DNA of 64,000 nt from Streptomyces sp. Y2F8-2 (GCF_014905555.1 NZ_BNGS01000009.1:186001-250000); one strand, 5' to 3'. Counted from the stretch's first letter, positions 17,380 through 25,822 are shown. A program made the numbers and translations. Notes: generated from the sequence alone by a model not told the origin.

Positions 17380-17751
17380 GTGATCAACGGATATGTCATC
17401 GGCGAAAGTCTGCGCACCGGTGCGGTGTTCGAGCCGGAGGGCCTGCGCATCCGCAAGGTGAGCCGCATCGACGTCTCGGGAAGTGCGCGGGACGGGCAGC
17501 CGTCCACCTGGACCTTCGTCGAGTTCGAGACGGACGACTCCCAGGCGACCGCCCTCTCGCAGGCCCTGGCTGAGGCGCTGGAGCCGGACATGGGCTGGTA
17601 CTCGGACTTCGTGGTCGGGGACGACCGGGTGGTCGTCTTCGCCGGGAAGGTGTTCCGCTATCGGCGCGGCGATGCCCACGGCCGCGCCGAAGCGGTGGCG
17701 TACGGACGGAGCGTGGGCACTCCCGAGGACCAGCTCGACTGGAAGGAGTGA
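17380..17751 (+). CDS. Conserved hypothetical protein
   Basis: A 123-residue soluble protein that I cannot assign to a named family. Visible features are an alternating beta-rich N-terminal half and a C-terminal segment MGWYSDFVVGDDRVVVFAGKVF with a well-spaced hydrophobic pattern. It ends in a charged tail. The GTG at 17380 is chosen because GGAGAGGGCGAGG precedes it. An in-frame ATG at 17317 would translate the 15-bp tandem repeat as a low-complexity Ser/Val/Trp stretch. It is convergent with the LLM monooxygenase gene, 17 bases away. Confidence 0.6.
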   Translation: MINGYVIGESLRTGAVFEPEGLRIRKVSRIDVSGSARDGQPSTWTFVEFETDDSQATALSQALAEALEPDMGWYSDFVVGDDRVVVFAGKVFRYRRGDAHGRAEAVAYGRSVGTPEDQLDWKE

Positions 17752-17768
17752 CCCGCCGGACGGCACGC

Positions 17769-19145
17769 TTACGACGCCGCTCGCTCCCTGGGCACACCGG
17801 TGTCCGGGTGGGCGAGGCCCAGGTGGTCGCGCAGGGTCGTGCCCTCGTAGTCGGTGCGGAAGACGCCCTGCTCCTGCAGCAGCGGGACGACCTGGTCGGC
17901 GAACGGGTCCAGGCCGCCGGGGGTGATGTGCGGGACCAGGATGAAGCCGTCGGAGGCGTCGGCCTGCACGAACTCGTTGATGGTCTTCGCGACGGTGGAC
18001 GGGGAGCCGACGAAGGTCTGCCGGTTTCCGGTGTGGATGACGAGGTCGCGGATGGACCAGTTGTTGGCGGCGGCGAGTTCCCGCCACTCGCGGGCGGTGG
18101 CCAGCGGGTCGCGGTACATGCGCACCTGGGCACGGCCGCGGGAGATGTGCTCCTCGCTCACGTTCGGGTCGATGTCGGGCAGCGGGCCGTCCGGGTCGTA
18201 GGCCGACAGGTCCCGGTTCCAGACGAACTCCAGGTGTTTGATGGCCGTGGCACCGCTGACCTGTTGCCGGCGCACCTCGCGGGCCAGATCCTCGGCCTCC
18301 GCGTCGGTGTCGCCGAGGACGAAGGTCGCGGCGGGCAGGATGAGCAACTGGTCGTGTGCGCGGCCGTACTTGGCCAGACGGCCCTTGACGTCGGCGTAGA
18401 AGGCCTGGCCCGCCTCCAGGGTGGCGTGCCTGCTGAAGATGGCGTCGGCGCTGGAGGCGGCGAACTCGCGGCCCTCCTCGGAGTCGCCCGCCTGGAAGAC
18501 GACCGGGCGGCCCTGCGGGCTGCGCGGGACGTTGAACCGGCCGTGGATGTCGAAGTGCTCGCCCTGGTGGACGAAGGCGCCGGCCTTGGCGTCCCGCAGG
18601 AAGGTGCCGGTGGCCTGGTCGGCGAGGATCTCGTCGCCGTGCCAGGAGTCGAAGAGTTCGTTCGCGGTGGCCAGGAACTCCTTCGCCCGGGAGTAGCGCT
18701 CCTCCTGCGGCAGGAAGCCGCCGCGGCGGAAGTTCTCGCCGGTGAAGGCGTCCCAGGAGGTGACGACGTTCCACGCCGATCGTCCGCCGGAGAGGTGGTC
18801 GAGGCTGGCGAACTGGCGGGCCACCTCATACGGCTCGTTGAAGGTGGAGTTGATGGTGCCGGTCAGGCCGAGCCGGTCGGTGACGGCGGCCAGGGCGGCG
18901 AGCACGGTGAAGGTGTCGGGGCGGCCCACGACGTCCAGGTCGTAGATCTCCCCGCCCTGTTCGCGCAGGCGCAGGCCCTCGGCGAGGAACAGGAAGTCGA
19001 ACTTGGCGCGTTCGGCGGTGCGCGCGAAGTGGACGAAGGAGTTGAACTCGATGTGGCTGCCGGCCTTCGGGTCGCTCCACACGGTGGTGTTGTTGACGCC
19101 GGGGAAGTGGGCGGCCAGGTGGATCTGCTTCAGCGGCTTGGTCAT
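17769..19145 (-). CDS. NtaA/SnaA-type LLM flavin-dependent monooxygenase
   Basis: A 458-residue luciferase-like monooxygenase of the NtaA/SnaA/DszA branch, which uses FMNH2 supplied by a separate reductase to oxidise N- or S-containing organics. Family features include AHFPGVNNTTVWSDP near the start, GRPDTFTVLAALAAVT, LSGGRSAWNVVTSWD (residues about 120-135), and ITPGGLDPFADQVVPLLQEQ near the C-terminus. It lies 20 bases downstream of a second LLM gene and shares its transcript. That operon carries a cysteine-linked leader peptide, suggesting use of an organosulfur compound as sulfur source. Substrate unknown. Confidence 0.88.
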   Translation of the reverse strand: MTKPLKQIHLAAHFPGVNNTTVWSDPKAGSHIEFNSFVHFARTAERAKFDFLFLAEGLRLREQGGEIYDLDVVGRPDTFTVLAALAAVTDRLGLTGTINSTFNEPYEVARQFASLDHLSGGRSAWNVVTSWDAFTGENFRRGGFLPQEERYSRAKEFLATANELFDSWHGDEILADQATGTFLRDAKAGAFVHQGEHFDIHGRFNVPRSPQGRPVVFQAGDSEEGREFAASSADAIFSRHATLEAGQAFYADVKGRLAKYGRAHDQLLILPAATFVLGDTDAEAEDLAREVRRQQVSGATAIKHLEFVWNRDLSAYDPDGPLPDIDPNVSEEHISRGRAQVRMYRDPLATAREWRELAAANNWSIRDLVIHTGNRQTFVGSPSTVAKTINEFVQADASDGFILVPHITPGGLDPFADQVVPLLQEQGVFRTDYEGTTLRDHLGLAHPDTGVPRERAAS

Positions 19146-19165
19146 GGTGGTGACGTCCCTCCGGC

Positions 19166-20377
19166 TCAGGCGGTGACGGCTGCGGAGTAGCGGTTGGCGG
19201 GGCGGGCGAGCCCGAGCAGTCCGCGCAGGGTGTCGGACTCGTAGGCGCGGCGGAAGGCGTCACGGCGCTGTAGCTCGGGGACGAGGCCACGGGTGATGGC
19301 CTGGAGGTCGTGGCCGGCGACCGCGGGGCGCAGCCGGAAGCCGGTCAGTCCTCCGGACCGCAACTCCTCGAGGAGATCGGCGAGTTGGGCGGGGGTGCCG
19401 GTGAAGACGCGGGCATCACTGGTGTACTCGTATCCGGCGAGGTCGTCCAGGCGCTGCTTGCGGGCCACGGCCCTGGCCGGGTCGTCGTCCAGGAAGACCA
19501 CGAGGTCGCCGAAGACGTGCAACGGCTCCTCGGCCCGGCCCGCCGTCTCCTGCTCGGCGCGGATCTCGGCGACGATCGCCCGGGCCTGGTCGGCGTCGTG
19601 CGGGGTGACGTAGCCGATGTCGGCCTGGCGGGCCACCAGCCGGTAGGGGACGGTCTGGTGGGCGAGAGCGGTGACGACCGGCTGGCCCTGGGGCGGTCGA
19701 GGGGTGATGGAGGGACCCTTGACGTGGAAGTACTTGCCCTCGAAGTCGATGTAGTGCAGCTTGTCCCGGTCGATGAAGCGGCCGGTGGCGACGTCCCGGA
19801 TCTCCGCGTCGTCCTCCCAGCTGTCCCACAGGCGCCGGACGACCTCGACGTAGTCGGCGGCCTCGTCGAATAGGTCGGTCACCACCTCCTGTGTGTCCGG
19901 GCTGTCGTAGGCCTCGATACGGGGGATCGTACGGCGGCCGAAGTGGGCGGCCTCGTTCGGACGGGCGGTGATCTGCACGCGCAGGCCCGCACGGCCCGTG
20001 CTGACGTAGTCGAGAGTGGCGATCGCCTTGGAGATGTGGAACGGCTCCGTGTGGGTGGCCACCACGGTCGGCACCAGCCCTATGTGCCGGGTCAGTGGCG
20101 CGACACGGGAGGCGATGAGCACTGCGTCCAGGCGTCCGCGAACCTGGTCGGTGCGCTCGTCCGGGTCGAGGAAGTGCGAGGACTGGGGTCCGAGCCCGTC
20201 CTCGATGGTCACGAAGTCGAGTAGACCCTCTTCGGCCTCGGTGACCAGGTCGGCCCAGTATCCGGCCGTGAACAGGTCCCGGGGCCGCGCCACGGGCTCG
20301 CGCCAGGAGGCGGGATGCCAGCCGGTGCCGTCCAGGGCGAGGGCAAGGTGCAGAGGGGAAGGGGAAGTCGAGGACAC
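19166..20377 (-). CDS. LLM-class flavin-dependent oxidoreductase
   Basis: A 403-residue luciferase-like flavin monooxygenase, a distant relative of the gene downstream. Family blocks are LLDFVTIEDGLGPQ, RVAPLTRHIGLVPTV, DYVSTGRAGLRVQITARP and GGLTGFRLRP. The start is GTG 20377, with AGGAAGG nine bases upstream; longer in-frame starts enter the leader region. It is the first structural gene of the unit that begins with the leader peptide at 20599. Two LLM enzymes side by side fit stepwise oxidation or desulfonation of an organosulfur molecule, but no flavin reductase is seen here. Confidence 0.85.
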   Translation of the reverse strand: MSSTSPSPLHLALALDGTGWHPASWREPVARPRDLFTAGYWADLVTEAEEGLLDFVTIEDGLGPQSSHFLDPDERTDQVRGRLDAVLIASRVAPLTRHIGLVPTVVATHTEPFHISKAIATLDYVSTGRAGLRVQITARPNEAAHFGRRTIPRIEAYDSPDTQEVVTDLFDEAADYVEVVRRLWDSWEDDAEIRDVATGRFIDRDKLHYIDFEGKYFHVKGPSITPRPPQGQPVVTALAHQTVPYRLVARQADIGYVTPHDADQARAIVAEIRAEQETAGRAEEPLHVFGDLVVFLDDDPARAVARKQRLDDLAGYEYTSDARVFTGTPAQLADLLEELRSGGLTGFRLRPAVAGHDLQAITRGLVPELQRRDAFRRAYESDTLRGLLGLARPANRYSAAVTA

Positions 20378-20411
20378 GAGTGGGTGCCTTCCTGAAGTCC
20401 GTACGAGAACG

Positions 20412-20438
20412 CCGGCCGTCGCGAGCGGGCGCGGCCGG
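20412..20438 (-). promoter_or_regulatory. Candidate attenuator stem after leader peptide 1
   Basis: CCGGCCG at 20412-20418 pairs exactly with CGGCCGG at 20432-20438 across a 13-base loop. It lies between the leader stop (20489) and the start of the LLM gene (20377). Similar GC-rich stems arise often in this genome, so support is modest. Confidence 0.35.
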
Positions 20439-20488
20439 GGGCGAGCGCAGCGAGATGGGGAGTACACCCGGCCGAAGGCTGGGGACGG

Positions 20489-20599
20489 TCAGGAGCAACA
20501 GAGCGCGCCGGCCACGCGCAGCAGGTCGATGTGGGCCCGGGAGTGCAGAAGCGGACGGCGGGACGGGTTCAGGGCGCGGGCGTGCACGGTACGGGTCAC
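20489..20599 (-). CDS. Short leader peptide (36 aa), sulfur/cysteine type
   Basis: A 36-residue peptide starting at GTG 20599, with GGAGG eight bases upstream. It ends in the core HIDLLRV followed by AGALCCS and a stop. The tandem Cys codons at residues 34-35 are what a cysteine-sensing attenuator would use: ribosome stalling at scarce Cys-tRNA would alter downstream RNA folding. The stop is 111 bases before the LLM gene. Two more peptides with the same core precede the other two units of this region. Function is inferred from the shared core and context. Confidence 0.7.
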   Translation of the reverse strand: MTRTVHARALNPSRRPLLHSRAHIDLLRVAGALCCS

Positions 20600-20699
20600 G
20601 TCCTGCACCTCCGTCCTCACGGCCGTCGTGGCGCGCAGCTCGTCTCAACGACAACGGTCCTGCCCCGCCGTCTGTTCCGCACTCCGGGAATCCCTTCCG

Positions 20700-21725
20700 T
20701 CAGGAGTTGTCGAGCGGCAGCCCGGGCGGGTTGACCTCGGACTTGGCGACGGCCTCGTTGGACAGGTTCCAGGCGGCCAGCCACTTGGCGTACTGGCCGT
20801 TCTCGATCAGGTGGTTGACGGCGTCGGCGAGCGGCTTGGCGAGCCCGCTGTCCTTCTTCGCGGTCGCAGCGATCAGGCCTTGCAGGGACTCGCCGGCGCC
20901 GGAGAACTCGCCCGCGTTGCGGGTCGCCTGGGGCGTGTTCGCGACCTGCCTGACGTGGTAGGCGATACCGGGGTTGGGGCCGAAGTACGCGTCGATCTTG
21001 CCGCTGGACAGCGCCAGGTAGGTGCCGTTGCGGTCCGGGTAGTACTTGACGGTGAGCTTCTTGCCCTCCTTGGCCAGCTTCGCCTTCCACTCCAGGAGGA
21101 TCTTCTCCTGGTTGGTGCCCGAGCCGACCGATACGGTCCTGCCCGCGAGGTTCTCGTAGTTCCCGTCGAAGTTCCAGGCGCTCGTCCTCGGCACCTCGAA
21201 GGCCAGGTTGTCCTGCCGGTAGGAGGCGAACTCGTACTTCTTCTTGCGCTCCTCGGTGTCGGTGACGTTCGAGAAGGCCACGTCGACCTTGCCGCTGTCG
21301 ATGCCGACGAACAGGTTCTCCCAGGTGAAGTTCTTCAGCTCGGGCTTGAGGCCGAGGACCGCGGCCACCAGACGGCCGAAGTCGGGTTCCGCGCCGGTGA
21401 GGGTCCTCTGGTCGCTGCCCACGTATGCCAGCGGTGCGAAGCCGGAGGGCAGGGCGCCGATGCCGATCTCCAGCTTGCCGCTCTTGCGGATGGCGGCGGG
21501 CAGTTCGGCGTTGAGGGACTTCACCTCGGACACCTTCAGGGCGGTCTGCGTGGCGGCGCCGTTGGAGAGCTGCCCCACGGTGAGGGTGCCGGAGGATGCG
21601 GTGTCCGTGTTGGTGGCGGCGTCGCTCTTGCCCCCGCATGCGGCGAGTCCGGCGGCGAGGGAGGCGACGGCGGTGCCCGCGGTGAGGCCGCGCAGGAGTC
21701 GGGTGCGGAGACTGAGAGTGGGCAT
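20700..21725 (-). CDS. ABC transporter substrate-binding lipoprotein (polar amino-acid type)
   Basis: A 341-residue secreted lipoprotein with an N-terminal signal and lipobox LAAC near residue 30. It is followed by a Ser/Thr-rich linker and a family-3 solute-binding fold (GKLEIGIGALPSGFAPLAY, DVAFSNVTDTEERKKKY, GSGTNQEKI). It captures a small amino-acid-like ligand outside the cell for the permease and ATPase upstream in the same minus-strand operon. The start ATG lies 85 bases from the ATPase stop. The cysteine-type leader before the operon makes cystine or another sulfur amino acid a plausible ligand. Confidence 0.88.
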   Translation of the reverse strand: MPTLSLRTRLLRGLTAGTAVASLAAGLAACGGKSDAATNTDTASSGTLTVGQLSNGAATQTALKVSEVKSLNAELPAAIRKSGKLEIGIGALPSGFAPLAYVGSDQRTLTGAEPDFGRLVAAVLGLKPELKNFTWENLFVGIDSGKVDVAFSNVTDTEERKKKYEFASYRQDNLAFEVPRTSAWNFDGNYENLAGRTVSVGSGTNQEKILLEWKAKLAKEGKKLTVKYYPDRNGTYLALSSGKIDAYFGPNPGIAYHVRQVANTPQATRNAGEFSGAGESLQGLIAATAKKDSGLAKPLADAVNHLIENGQYAKWLAAWNLSNEAVAKSEVNPPGLPLDNS

Positions 21726-21810
21726 GGTTGTCCTTGTTCGGTGAGCGATGGCGGTGGTGGCGTGGGGGGGGAGGCTTTGGAGCGGAACGCGGAACGCGGA
21801 ACCGGCGGGT

Positions 21811-22596
21811 TCAGAGCACCTTGCTCAGGAAGTCCCGGGTCCGCTCGTGCCGCGGGTTGTCGAGGACCTCGGCAGGCGGTCCCTGTTCGACGATCCGGCC
21901 GTCGTCCATGAAGATCACCCGGTCGGCGCATTCACGGGCGAAGCCGATCTCGTGGGTGACGATGACCAGCGTGGTGCCGCCGCCGGCCAGGTCCTTGATG
22001 ACGGCCAGCACCTCGCCGACGAGTTCGGGATCGAGGGCCGAGGTGGGTTCGTCGAAGAGGATGACGCCGGGCCGCAGGGCGAGCGCGCGGGCGATGGCGA
22101 CGCGCTGCTGCTGGCCGCCGGACAGCTGACGCGGGTAGGCGCCGGTCTTGTCGGCGAGTCCTACGCGGCCGAGCAGGTCCAGGGCGAGGTTCCTGGCCTC
22201 CGGCTTGGTCAGCTTGCCGGTCGCCACCGGCGCCGCTGTCACGTTCTCCAGCACGGTGAGATGCGGGAAGAGATTGAAGTTCTGGAAGACGAATCCGATG
22301 CGGCTGCGCTGGCCCAGGATGACCCGCTCGCTCAGCTCCTTGAGGTGGTCTCCGTGTCGGCGCACGCCGATGGGTTCGCCACCGACGCTGACATAGCCGC
22401 GGTCGGGCTTCTCCAGGTGGTTGATCACCCGCAGCAGGGTGGACTTGCCGGAGCCGGACGGGCCGAGGATCACGGTCACCTCGCCCGGTCGTACGGTCAA
22501 CTCCACGCCGTGCAGCACCTGGTGGGCGCCGAACGCCTTGTGCACGTCGTGCACCTGGATGGCGGCGGGGCGGGTCTGGAGCGTGTCGGTGGTCAT
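21811..22596 (-). CDS. Amino-acid ABC transporter ATP-binding protein
   Basis: A 261-residue ATPase with Walker A LGPSGSGKST, Q-loop FQNFNLFPH, signature LSGGQQQRVAIARAL and Walker B VILFDEPTSALDPE. These are the hallmarks of the GlnQ/HisP group that powers polar amino-acid uptake. The ATG at 22596 overlaps the permease stop (ATGA). The reading frame stays open upstream through the permease antisense of codon choice, so longer starts are rejected. Confidence 0.92.
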   Translation of the reverse strand: MTTDTLQTRPAAIQVHDVHKAFGAHQVLHGVELTVRPGEVTVILGPSGSGKSTLLRVINHLEKPDRGYVSVGGEPIGVRRHGDHLKELSERVILGQRSRIGFVFQNFNLFPHLTVLENVTAAPVATGKLTKPEARNLALDLLGRVGLADKTGAYPRQLSGGQQQRVAIARALALRPGVILFDEPTSALDPELVGEVLAVIKDLAGGGTTLVIVTHEIGFARECADRVIFMDDGRIVEQGPPAEVLDNPRHERTRDFLSKVL

Positions 22597-23576
22597 ACGG
22601 CGGCCTCCCTGCGCGCACGGGCCCGCAGATCGGCGAGACCGGTGCGGAGCTTCTGCAACGGGGTCGGCGGCAGCGCGCGGGTGGCGCCGCGGGCGTAGTA
22701 CCGCTCGACGTAGAACTGGACGACGGACACGAGGCTCGTCAGGATCAGGTACCAGACGGTGACGACCAGCAGCAGCGGCACGATGTCGCCGGGGTAGGTG
22801 CTGCCCATGGTCTGCGCGGAGCCGAACAGGTCGAGCAGTGACACGTAGAACACCAGTGACGTGCTCTTGACCAGGCCGATCAGCTGGTTGACGTAGTTCG
22901 GGGTGATGGACCTGAGGGCCTGCGGAAAGACGATCCGCCTGAACTGGTGGCCCTTCGGCAGACCGAGGGCGGCGGCCGCCTCGTGCTGGCCCTGGTCGAC
23001 CGAGAGGATGCCGCCGCGGACCACCTCCGCCGCGTACGCCGCCTCGTTCAGGCTCAGTCCGACGACGGCGACGACCATGTCGGTGGCGAGCTTTGACTCG
23101 TCGAAGCTGAAGAACGCCGGGCCGAAGGGCACGCCGACGCTCAACGTCTTGTAGAGGGCGCTGAAGTTGTAGAGGAAGATCAGCACCACGATCAGCGGTA
23201 TGGAGCGGAGCGCCCACACGTAGGTCCAGCTCACCGCACGCAGGACCGGGCTCTTCGAGAGCCGGGCCAGTGCGAGCACGATGCCGCCGAGCAGGCCCGA
23301 CACGGCGCTGAGCGCGGTGACTTCGAGCGTGATGAGCAGCCCGTCGAGGATGGTGGGGCGCAGGAACCAGTAGGCGAAGCGGTCCCACTGGTAGAACGGG
23401 TTGGACACCAGGCCGTGGACGAACTGGGCCACGAGGACCAGCACGACCGCCGTGGCCATCCAGCGGCCCGGCCGGCGCAGGGGCAGAACCCGCTGGGACG
23501 CGGGGGGCTTGGCCGCGGTGTCTTCGTCGGGCGGCGCCGGGGCGAGGGACACGACGCCTCCGGGGGGTTCACTCAT
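22593..23576 (-). CDS. Amino-acid ABC transporter permease
   Basis: A 327-residue inner-membrane permease of the HisM/GlnP type. A 40-residue Pro-rich cytoplasmic tail is followed by five or so transmembrane helices. The EAA-like ATPase-contact loop is GQHEAAAALGLPKGHQFRRIVFPQ at about 205-230. The start is ATG 23576; the frame continues upstream without protein-like sequence. First structural gene of the permease-ATPase-binding protein operon, 162 bases after the leader peptide stop. Confidence 0.9.
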   Translation of the reverse strand: MSEPPGGVVSLAPAPPDEDTAAKPPASQRVLPLRRPGRWMATAVVLVLVAQFVHGLVSNPFYQWDRFAYWFLRPTILDGLLITLEVTALSAVSGLLGGIVLALARLSKSPVLRAVSWTYVWALRSIPLIVVLIFLYNFSALYKTLSVGVPFGPAFFSFDESKLATDMVVAVVGLSLNEAAYAAEVVRGGILSVDQGQHEAAAALGLPKGHQFRRIVFPQALRSITPNYVNQLIGLVKSTSLVFYVSLLDLFGSAQTMGSTYPGDIVPLLLVVTVWYLILTSLVSVVQFYVERYYARGATRALPPTPLQKLRTGLADLRARARREAAV

Positions 23577-23696
23577 GACAGGCTCCAGCGGAGTCGGACG
23601 CCCCGGGCGGCGCGCCACGCCACCGCTTGGCGGCACGGGGCCGCGGCGTGACGAGGCTGGTGAAGCGCAGTGCACCGGGGACGGGACGGAACGAGG

Positions 23697-23718
23697 GCGC
23701 ACCGTGGCGGCGGTGCGC
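23697..23718 (-). promoter_or_regulatory. Candidate attenuator hairpin after leader peptide 2
   Basis: GCGCACCG at 23697-23704 pairs exactly with CGGTGCGC at 23711-23718 around a six-base loop. It sits about 20 bases after the leader stop and about 120 bases before the permease start. That is the expected place for a translation-coupled terminator. Confidence 0.5.
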
Positions 23719-23738
23719 GTCAGGGATTCAGAACGCCG

Positions 23739-23873
23739 TCAGCCGTGACAGCGGGCAGAGCCCGGGGTGGTACACAGTGCGCTGTTGACGCGGAGCAGGT
23801 CGACGGAACGGTTGGCGCACAGCAGGACGCAGCCGCGGAGCCGCACTGCGGCTGTCCTCGAGGCTGCGTACAT
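23739..23873 (-). CDS. Short leader peptide (44 aa), sulfur/cysteine type
   Basis: A 44-residue peptide starting at ATG 23873 with GGAG about six bases upstream. It contains the core SVDLLRV followed by NSALC, and has four Cys codons in all (residues 15, 19, 34 and 42). The stop is 162 bases upstream of the amino-acid permease gene, and an 8-bp perfect hairpin lies between. The shared core with the peptides at 20599 and 25231 is the main evidence that it is translated. Confidence 0.7.
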   Translation of the reverse strand: MYAASRTAAVRLRGCVLLCANRSVDLLRVNSALCTTPGSARCHG

Positions 23874-24101
23874 CACTGTCTCCGTCGTTCTTCCGGCCCG
23901 GGGGCCACGCGCTTACCGAAACGTCATCCGGTCGGGTCGTCACCTGGGGCACCCCACCGCGGTGCGAGGGTTGCCGGTCAGCCAGCCAGGGCTTGTCGCT
24001 GACGCTCATGACCTTTCTGGCCGTAAGTCAATACAGGCGCCGCAAGCGATGTCAACGTGCGTCCGGCAGGTGATACGTGCTCGGCGGCGCCGTTCTCCCG
24101 C

Positions 24102-24986
24102 TCAACCGGTGTGGGTGGCCGCGCCGTTGGGGATGTGCGAGGCCCAGTCCAGGATCTGCACGGCGGCGCCCGCGGCCTCCAGTCCCCGGCAGTGCGCGTG
24201 GTGCCGTCGGGCGATGCCGGCGTGGTCGAGGTGCGGACCGAAGGCGGGGTGGGCGGCCAGCCGGCGGGCGTACGCCCACAGGTGCGGGTGGTCGGCGATG
24301 CGGTGCACCGCGGTGGCGTCCAGGTGCCAGCGGTGCACGGTGTCGAGCTGCACCAGGCTGACCCACAACTCCACGTCCGCTGCGGTGAGCTGGTCGCCGA
24401 ACAGGTACTCCTGACGGGCGAGCCGTCCCTCCAGTGACCGCAGGGTGTACAGCAGCGAGGTGAGCGCGGCGTCCCGTTCCTCCGTGTCGGCATCGACGCG
24501 TCCGGCGCGCTGGGCGGCCGCGTCGATGCCCTGCTCGCACAGTCGCTGGACACCGTCGATCTCGGCGTCCAGCCCCTGCGGATACAGCGCGGGGTGGTCC
24601 GTGCCGAAGTGCCGCGCCAGGTCGCGCATGATGTCCGGAGCGTGGGTGCTGACGATCCGGCCCGACCAGTCGTCGCTGAGCACCGGCGCCAGGGCGGCTC
24701 CGGGATAGCGGTGGGCGCTGGCCTCGTACAGCGGACGCAGCGCGGAGTACTCGCCGCCGGGTCCGTCGGGCACCGCGGGCAGCAGCGTGACGGGACAGAC
24801 GTCCTCGAGGCCGAGCAGGCTGTGCGTGATGGCAATCCGCAGACAGTGCGGACACGCCGGCGACAGGTGGAGACGGTAGCGGCGCGGCACGGCGTAGTGG
24901 CCGCTGCGGGCGTCGCACCCGATCCGGCCGCGGAAGGCGGGGACCGGCTGGGCGGACGGGAGTGCGGTCAGGGCATGGGCGGACAT
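24102..24986 (-). CDS. GST-fold protein of the glutathionyl-hydroquinone reductase (ECM4/YqjG) type
   Basis: A 294-residue soluble protein with a thioredoxin-like N-terminal half and an all-helical GST C-terminal half (from about 150, with FGDQLTAADVELWVSLVQLD). The active-site region reads SPACPHCLRI near residue 43, a CxxC rather than the WCPFAHR form of classic enzymes. Actinomycetes make mycothiol instead of glutathione, so the thiol partner is likely different. It is the only structural gene in a unit that begins with a cysteine-type leader peptide. ATG 24986 follows GGGAGAG. Confidence 0.8.
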   Translation of the reverse strand: MSAHALTALPSAQPVPAFRGRIGCDARSGHYAVPRRYRLHLSPACPHCLRIAITHSLLGLEDVCPVTLLPAVPDGPGGEYSALRPLYEASAHRYPGAALAPVLSDDWSGRIVSTHAPDIMRDLARHFGTDHPALYPQGLDAEIDGVQRLCEQGIDAAAQRAGRVDADTEERDAALTSLLYTLRSLEGRLARQEYLFGDQLTAADVELWVSLVQLDTVHRWHLDATAVHRIADHPHLWAYARRLAAHPAFGPHLDHAGIARRHHAHCRGLEAAGAAVQILDWASHIPNGAATHTG

Positions 24987-25108
24987 GTCTCTCCCGGGGT
25001 TCTGGGACGCGAGGGTGCGGGGGCGGTGGCCCGCGGGCAGGCGGCGCTCCCCTGCTCGAACGGCGCGAACGGCGCGGGGCGGCGGGGCGCGGCGCGGCTC
25101 GGCCGGTT

Positions 25109-25231
25109 TCAGCGCCGGCGGCTGCTCGCGCTGCAGACGCGCAGCAGATCGATGTGGCGGCGGGAGGTCAGCAGGAGGGACTGCCGGCGCGTGCGACGAA
25201 CACGGCTGATGACCGGCCTCAGGCGCCCCAT
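25109..25231 (-). CDS. Short leader peptide (40 aa), sulfur/cysteine type
   Basis: A 40-residue, very Arg-rich peptide starting at ATG 25231 after AGGTAGGGAAACA. It contains RRHIDLLRV followed by CSASS and an RRR tail. The single Cys codon (residue 33) follows the core directly. It ends 122 bases before the GST-fold gene. It shares the [HS][IV]DLLRV core with the peptides at 20599 and 23873. Confidence 0.7.
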   Translation of the reverse strand: MGRLRPVISRVRRTRRQSLLLTSRRHIDLLRVCSASSRRR

Positions 25232-25477
25232 TGTTTCCCTACCTGTCCACTAGGAAATCTCCCTTGGAGTGTCGATCCGGCTCCGGCCCGCGTCAAGAGG
25301 GTGGTCCGCAGAGTGAGAGGGACGCGTCTCACGCCTGGTGGCTCCCCCGACCGGAGGCAATCGGGTGGTCCGACCAGCTGATATACGGGCCCGCCCGGCA
25401 GGGCGTGCCGAGGGCCGCCGCGTGGGCGGGTGCGGCTTCGGGGGGCCACCCGGAACCGTTCGACAAGGAGCCCATGG

Positions 25478-25822
25478 ATGAGCCGTGAAAGCAGGACGCC
25501 CTTCTCTCTCGGACCGCTGGCGCGCGAGAGGTACCGGAAGGCTGGCAATCTCGCCTCGCTCGCGCTCGTGATGGCGGTCGGACCGGCGACTCCCGCCGCA
25601 GCCGTCGGAAGCGGCGGGACCGTACGCCCGATCGACAACTGCGACGTCATCGACGCCACGCCGGCAGAGAGGGATGCCGTCGTGTATGTCTCCGTGCTGA
25701 CTGCGAACGGACAGGTGCAGGAGGGCACTTGCACCACCTCGGGAGGGAACCCGGGCCCGCGCCGACCGATCAACGTGCCGTGCACCTTCGTGACGGATTT
25801 CCCGACGCCTCCGGCATCGTGA
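25478..25822 (+). CDS. Small secreted protein of unknown function
   Basis: A 114-residue protein with a signal peptide: a basic N-terminus, then LASLALVMAVGPATPAAAVG with likely cleavage near residue 42. The mature part has only two or three cysteines (NCDVID, GTCTTS, VPCTF), which could form a disulfide. ATG 25478 is fixed by AAGGAG seven bases upstream; an ATG four bases earlier is out of frame. I recognise no family. It stands alone between the sulfur region and the next membrane gene. Confidence 0.6.
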   Translation: MSRESRTPFSLGPLARERYRKAGNLASLALVMAVGPATPAAAVGSGGTVRPIDNCDVIDATPAERDAVVYVSVLTANGQVQEGTCTTSGGNPGPRRPINVPCTFVTDFPTPPAS

